Shown: positions 5,232-6,061 of the stretch, piece after piece
Numbering within the stretch: the first letter of the stretch is position 1
Layout of the letters: every line of letters begins with the position of its first letter
From: Micrococcales bacterium
GTDB taxonomy: Bacteria; Actinomycetota; Actinomycetes; Actinomycetales; Cellulomonadaceae
Length of the DNA: 6,061 nucleotides
Assembly: GCA_009783975.1 (NCBI GenBank)
Contig: WRCL01000127.1
Coordinates: 1 to 6,061 of the forward strand
Reading direction: 5' to 3'
Position numbers and translations under genes: made by a program
The notes under the pieces: model-generated
Seen by the model: only the letters and a program-made list of their open reading frames with translations
Databases searched by the model: none
Told to the model about the DNA's origin: nothing

Positions 5232-5340
5232 GATGCCTACGTGCCTCCTCCACGGGCTGAGCGTGGTCACCCAGAACGTCCGCGGCTTCCGCTCCGACGG
5301 ACCGGTAGTCATCTACCCCTGGCAGACGTCGTTCGCAGCG
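5232..5340 (+). pseudogene. Relic of a second vapC (PIN toxin C-terminal third)
   Basis: From 5245 the plus frame reads LLHGLSVVTQNVRGF, then SDGPVVIYPWQ, aligning codon by codon with FVHGLSVVTRNVRDF and FDGLVVTDPWH of the intact vapC, with one codon missing. GATGCCTACGTG at 5232-5243 corresponds to the DAYI segment with the third catalytic Asp, but in another frame, with about 11 bases lost. The fourth acidic residue (NVRD) is Gly here. GCGACC near the end matches the last vapC codons, followed by two extra C before TGA. Nothing resembling vapB or the first two thirds of vapC is present: the DNA passes from upstream-region similarity (5218-5228) almost directly into the late vapC sequence. 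It cannot encode a working nuclease and is diverged enough to be an old paralogue rather than a recent duplicate. Confidence 0.75.
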
Positions 5341-5345
5341 ACCCC

Positions 5346-5387
5346 TGACCAGGCAAGACAAAGGAACCGTCCCCACTGTCCACGTTC
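5346..5387 (+). repeat. REP-like repeat, copy A
   Basis: Runs from TGACCAGGCAAGACA through GGAACCGTCCCCACTGTCC to CACGTTC. The outer GACA and TGTC pair, with GG and CC inside around AACCGT, giving an imperfect foldback. It starts where the vapC relic ends, overlapping its displaced TGA. From memory, GGGGACGGTTC-type repeats occur in many phyla near IS200/RAYT-like Y1 transposases; no transposase gene is in this window. Confidence 0.7.
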
Positions 5388-5399
5388 CGCAGCGGCTGC

Positions 5400-5446
5400 T
5401 GACCAGGTAAGACATTGGGAACCGTCCCCGCTGTCCTGTCACGTTC
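5400..5446 (+). repeat. REP-like repeat, copy B
   Basis: Second copy in the same orientation, 54 bp after copy A, with a five-base longer interior (GACATTGGGAACCGTCCCC, then GCTGTC). The changed bases still pair (GGG with CCC), so the foldback is retained or stronger. Its end, ACGTTCA, carries part of the stop codon of the minus-strand DUF4259-like gene. Confidence 0.7.
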
Positions 5447-5816
5447 AACGCTCCTGGTCGGCCGACAAGCAGATCGCACGGTCGAACGTGCTCTCCAGCA
5501 CGACACGGCGGTCACGTTTGTATCCGGGTTTCGGCCAGAGCTCATCGATGTGTGCGTCCCAGGTCTCGAGGTATCTCTGCTTCCACTCCGCGAGCGTGGT
5601 TGCCGGAGGCAGGCCCGACCCGAGCCATCCTTTCTCGCAGAACAGAACGAGAATCTCGAGCCAGGCTGGCACCATGTGCCCGCCCCACTCGTCAGGGTAG
5701 AGGTTCGTCGGGTCTTCGAACTGCTCACAGATCTGGGCAGTGATCGCGGCGACCAACTCCTCGATACCGTCGGCAGCGATATCGCTGTCAAAGTTTCCCA
5801 GTCCCCACGTTCCCAC
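5445..5816 (-). CDS. DUF4259-like protein, 123 aa
   Basis: The protein opens with GTWGLGNFDSDIAADGIEEL (residues 2-21), the G-x-WG-x-G-x-F-x-x-D-x-A-x-D signature of DUF4259 proteins, which have no assigned activity and often occur singly in accessory regions. Later features are acidic and aromatic: DEWGGHMVPAWLEILVLFCE (42-61), EWKQRYLETWDAHIDELWP (77-95) and KRDRRVVLESTFDRAICLSA (100-119). No signal peptide or membrane segment is present. GTG at 5816 is chosen because the family motif starts right there; no good ribosome site precedes it, and AGGG at 5834-5831 is 14 bases away, so a start further upstream (to about 5855) is possible. The gene sits between REP-like copies B and C, its stop lying inside copy B. 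An immunity-like role can be imagined but nothing here shows it. Confidence 0.7.
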   Translation of the reverse strand: MGTWGLGNFDSDIAADGIEELVAAITAQICEQFEDPTNLYPDEWGGHMVPAWLEILVLFCEKGWLGSGLPPATTLAEWKQRYLETWDAHIDELWPKPGYKRDRRVVLESTFDRAICLSADQER

Positions 5817-5827
5817 GCGACAACCGT

Positions 5828-5840
5828 ACACCCTGGGTGT
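5828..5840. promoter_or_regulatory. 13-bp palindrome upstream of the DUF4259-like gene
   Basis: ACACCCTGGGTGT is a perfect palindrome around one central base, 12 bp before the GTG start. It could be an operator or a small hairpin holding the only purine-rich AGGG. No -10 or -35 is clear in 5841-6008, where I also see no gene. Confidence 0.25.
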
Positions 5841-6008
5841 GGACCTCTTCGGCATGCTGGGTGCAGCTCGGCCCTGCCTGGTCCGCAAGAGCAGGACGTG
5901 CAGGGAACACGGCCCCGGAGAAGTTGGGGGATGGTCGGCGCGGCGCCAGCCCGCACGGCGAGGCCCAGAACTGGCGTCATGCTGCCCACCGAAGTAGTGA
6001 GAACGGCC

Positions 6009-6052
6009 TGACCAGGCAAGACACAGGAACCGTCCCCACTGTCCCCACGTTC
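6009..6052 (+). repeat. REP-like repeat, copy C
   Basis: Third copy, same orientation, nearly identical to copy A except for CACAGG in place of CAAAGG and two extra C before CACGTTC. With copy B it flanks a segment of about 560 bp holding the DUF4259-like gene. Further copies may follow beyond the right edge. Confidence 0.7.
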
Positions 6053-6061
6053 TGGGCTGCC

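Noticed and set aside
5346..5446. Tandem repeats as a possible CRISPR array
   Set aside because: Only two adjacent copies with unequal length and changed interior, no regular spacer, a third copy 560 bp away and no cas gene.
5170..5448. Minus-strand open frame ending RNYHFKWYY, similar to RNSHSQWYC upstream of vapBC
   Set aside because: The likeness comes from the shared 25-bp DNA block; all base differences are amino-acid changing, so it is not a conserved protein. The rest reads antisense through the vapC relic and repeats.
5309..6019. Minus-strand open frame of about 236 codons through the repeats and the DUF4259-like gene
   Set aside because: It translates the REP-like repeats repeatedly and runs in a different frame from the recognisable DUF4259 motif.

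Overview
The window is high-GC DNA with actinobacterial features: GTG starts, strong AGGAGG-type ribosome sites, extended -10 promoters and Ala/Arg/Val-rich proteins. A relative of the Cellulomonas/Micrococcales group is my guess from style only. It reads as an accessory segment rich in toxin-antitoxin loci, part working and part decayed.

Left part (1-890): the 5' end of a Clp N-terminal-domain protein runs off the left edge on the minus strand. It is divergent from an unrecognised 154-residue gene on the plus strand. From 942 to about 1521 lies a decayed minus-strand gene with PQQ-propeller-like sequence. Its frame is broken at two G runs.

Centre (1482-3973): an apparently intact FitAB-type vapBC operon (plus strand) has its own extended -10 promoter and a strong hairpin terminator. 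Facing it are a nitroreductase of the NfsA/FRP type and, upstream of that, a TetR regulator. The tetR promoter spacer is filled by a perfect 18-bp palindrome. The tetR-nitroreductase gap holds a symmetric four-part inverted-repeat array.

Right part (3948-6061): a type IV abiE operon (minus strand) has an intact AbiEi antitoxin, but its AbiEii toxin is cut to about its first 112 family residues. Directly upstream of abiEi is the relic of a second vapBC locus: its upstream DNA and the last third of vapC remain, and the roughly 600 bp between appear deleted. A 25-bp block with conserved CACT/AGTG arms is shared between the intact and relic vapBC upstream regions; in the relic it forms the abiEi promoter region. 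Three copies of a REP-like repeat follow, two of them bracketing a gene for a DUF4259-like protein.

Overall, one complete toxin-antitoxin pair (vapBC), one antitoxin with a crippled toxin (abiE) and one vapBC fossil share about 4 kb. No new enzymatic system is obvious. The most interesting signals are the two-copy operator-like block, the vapBC fossil, the symmetric array before the nitroreductase and the repeat-flanked DUF4259 gene.
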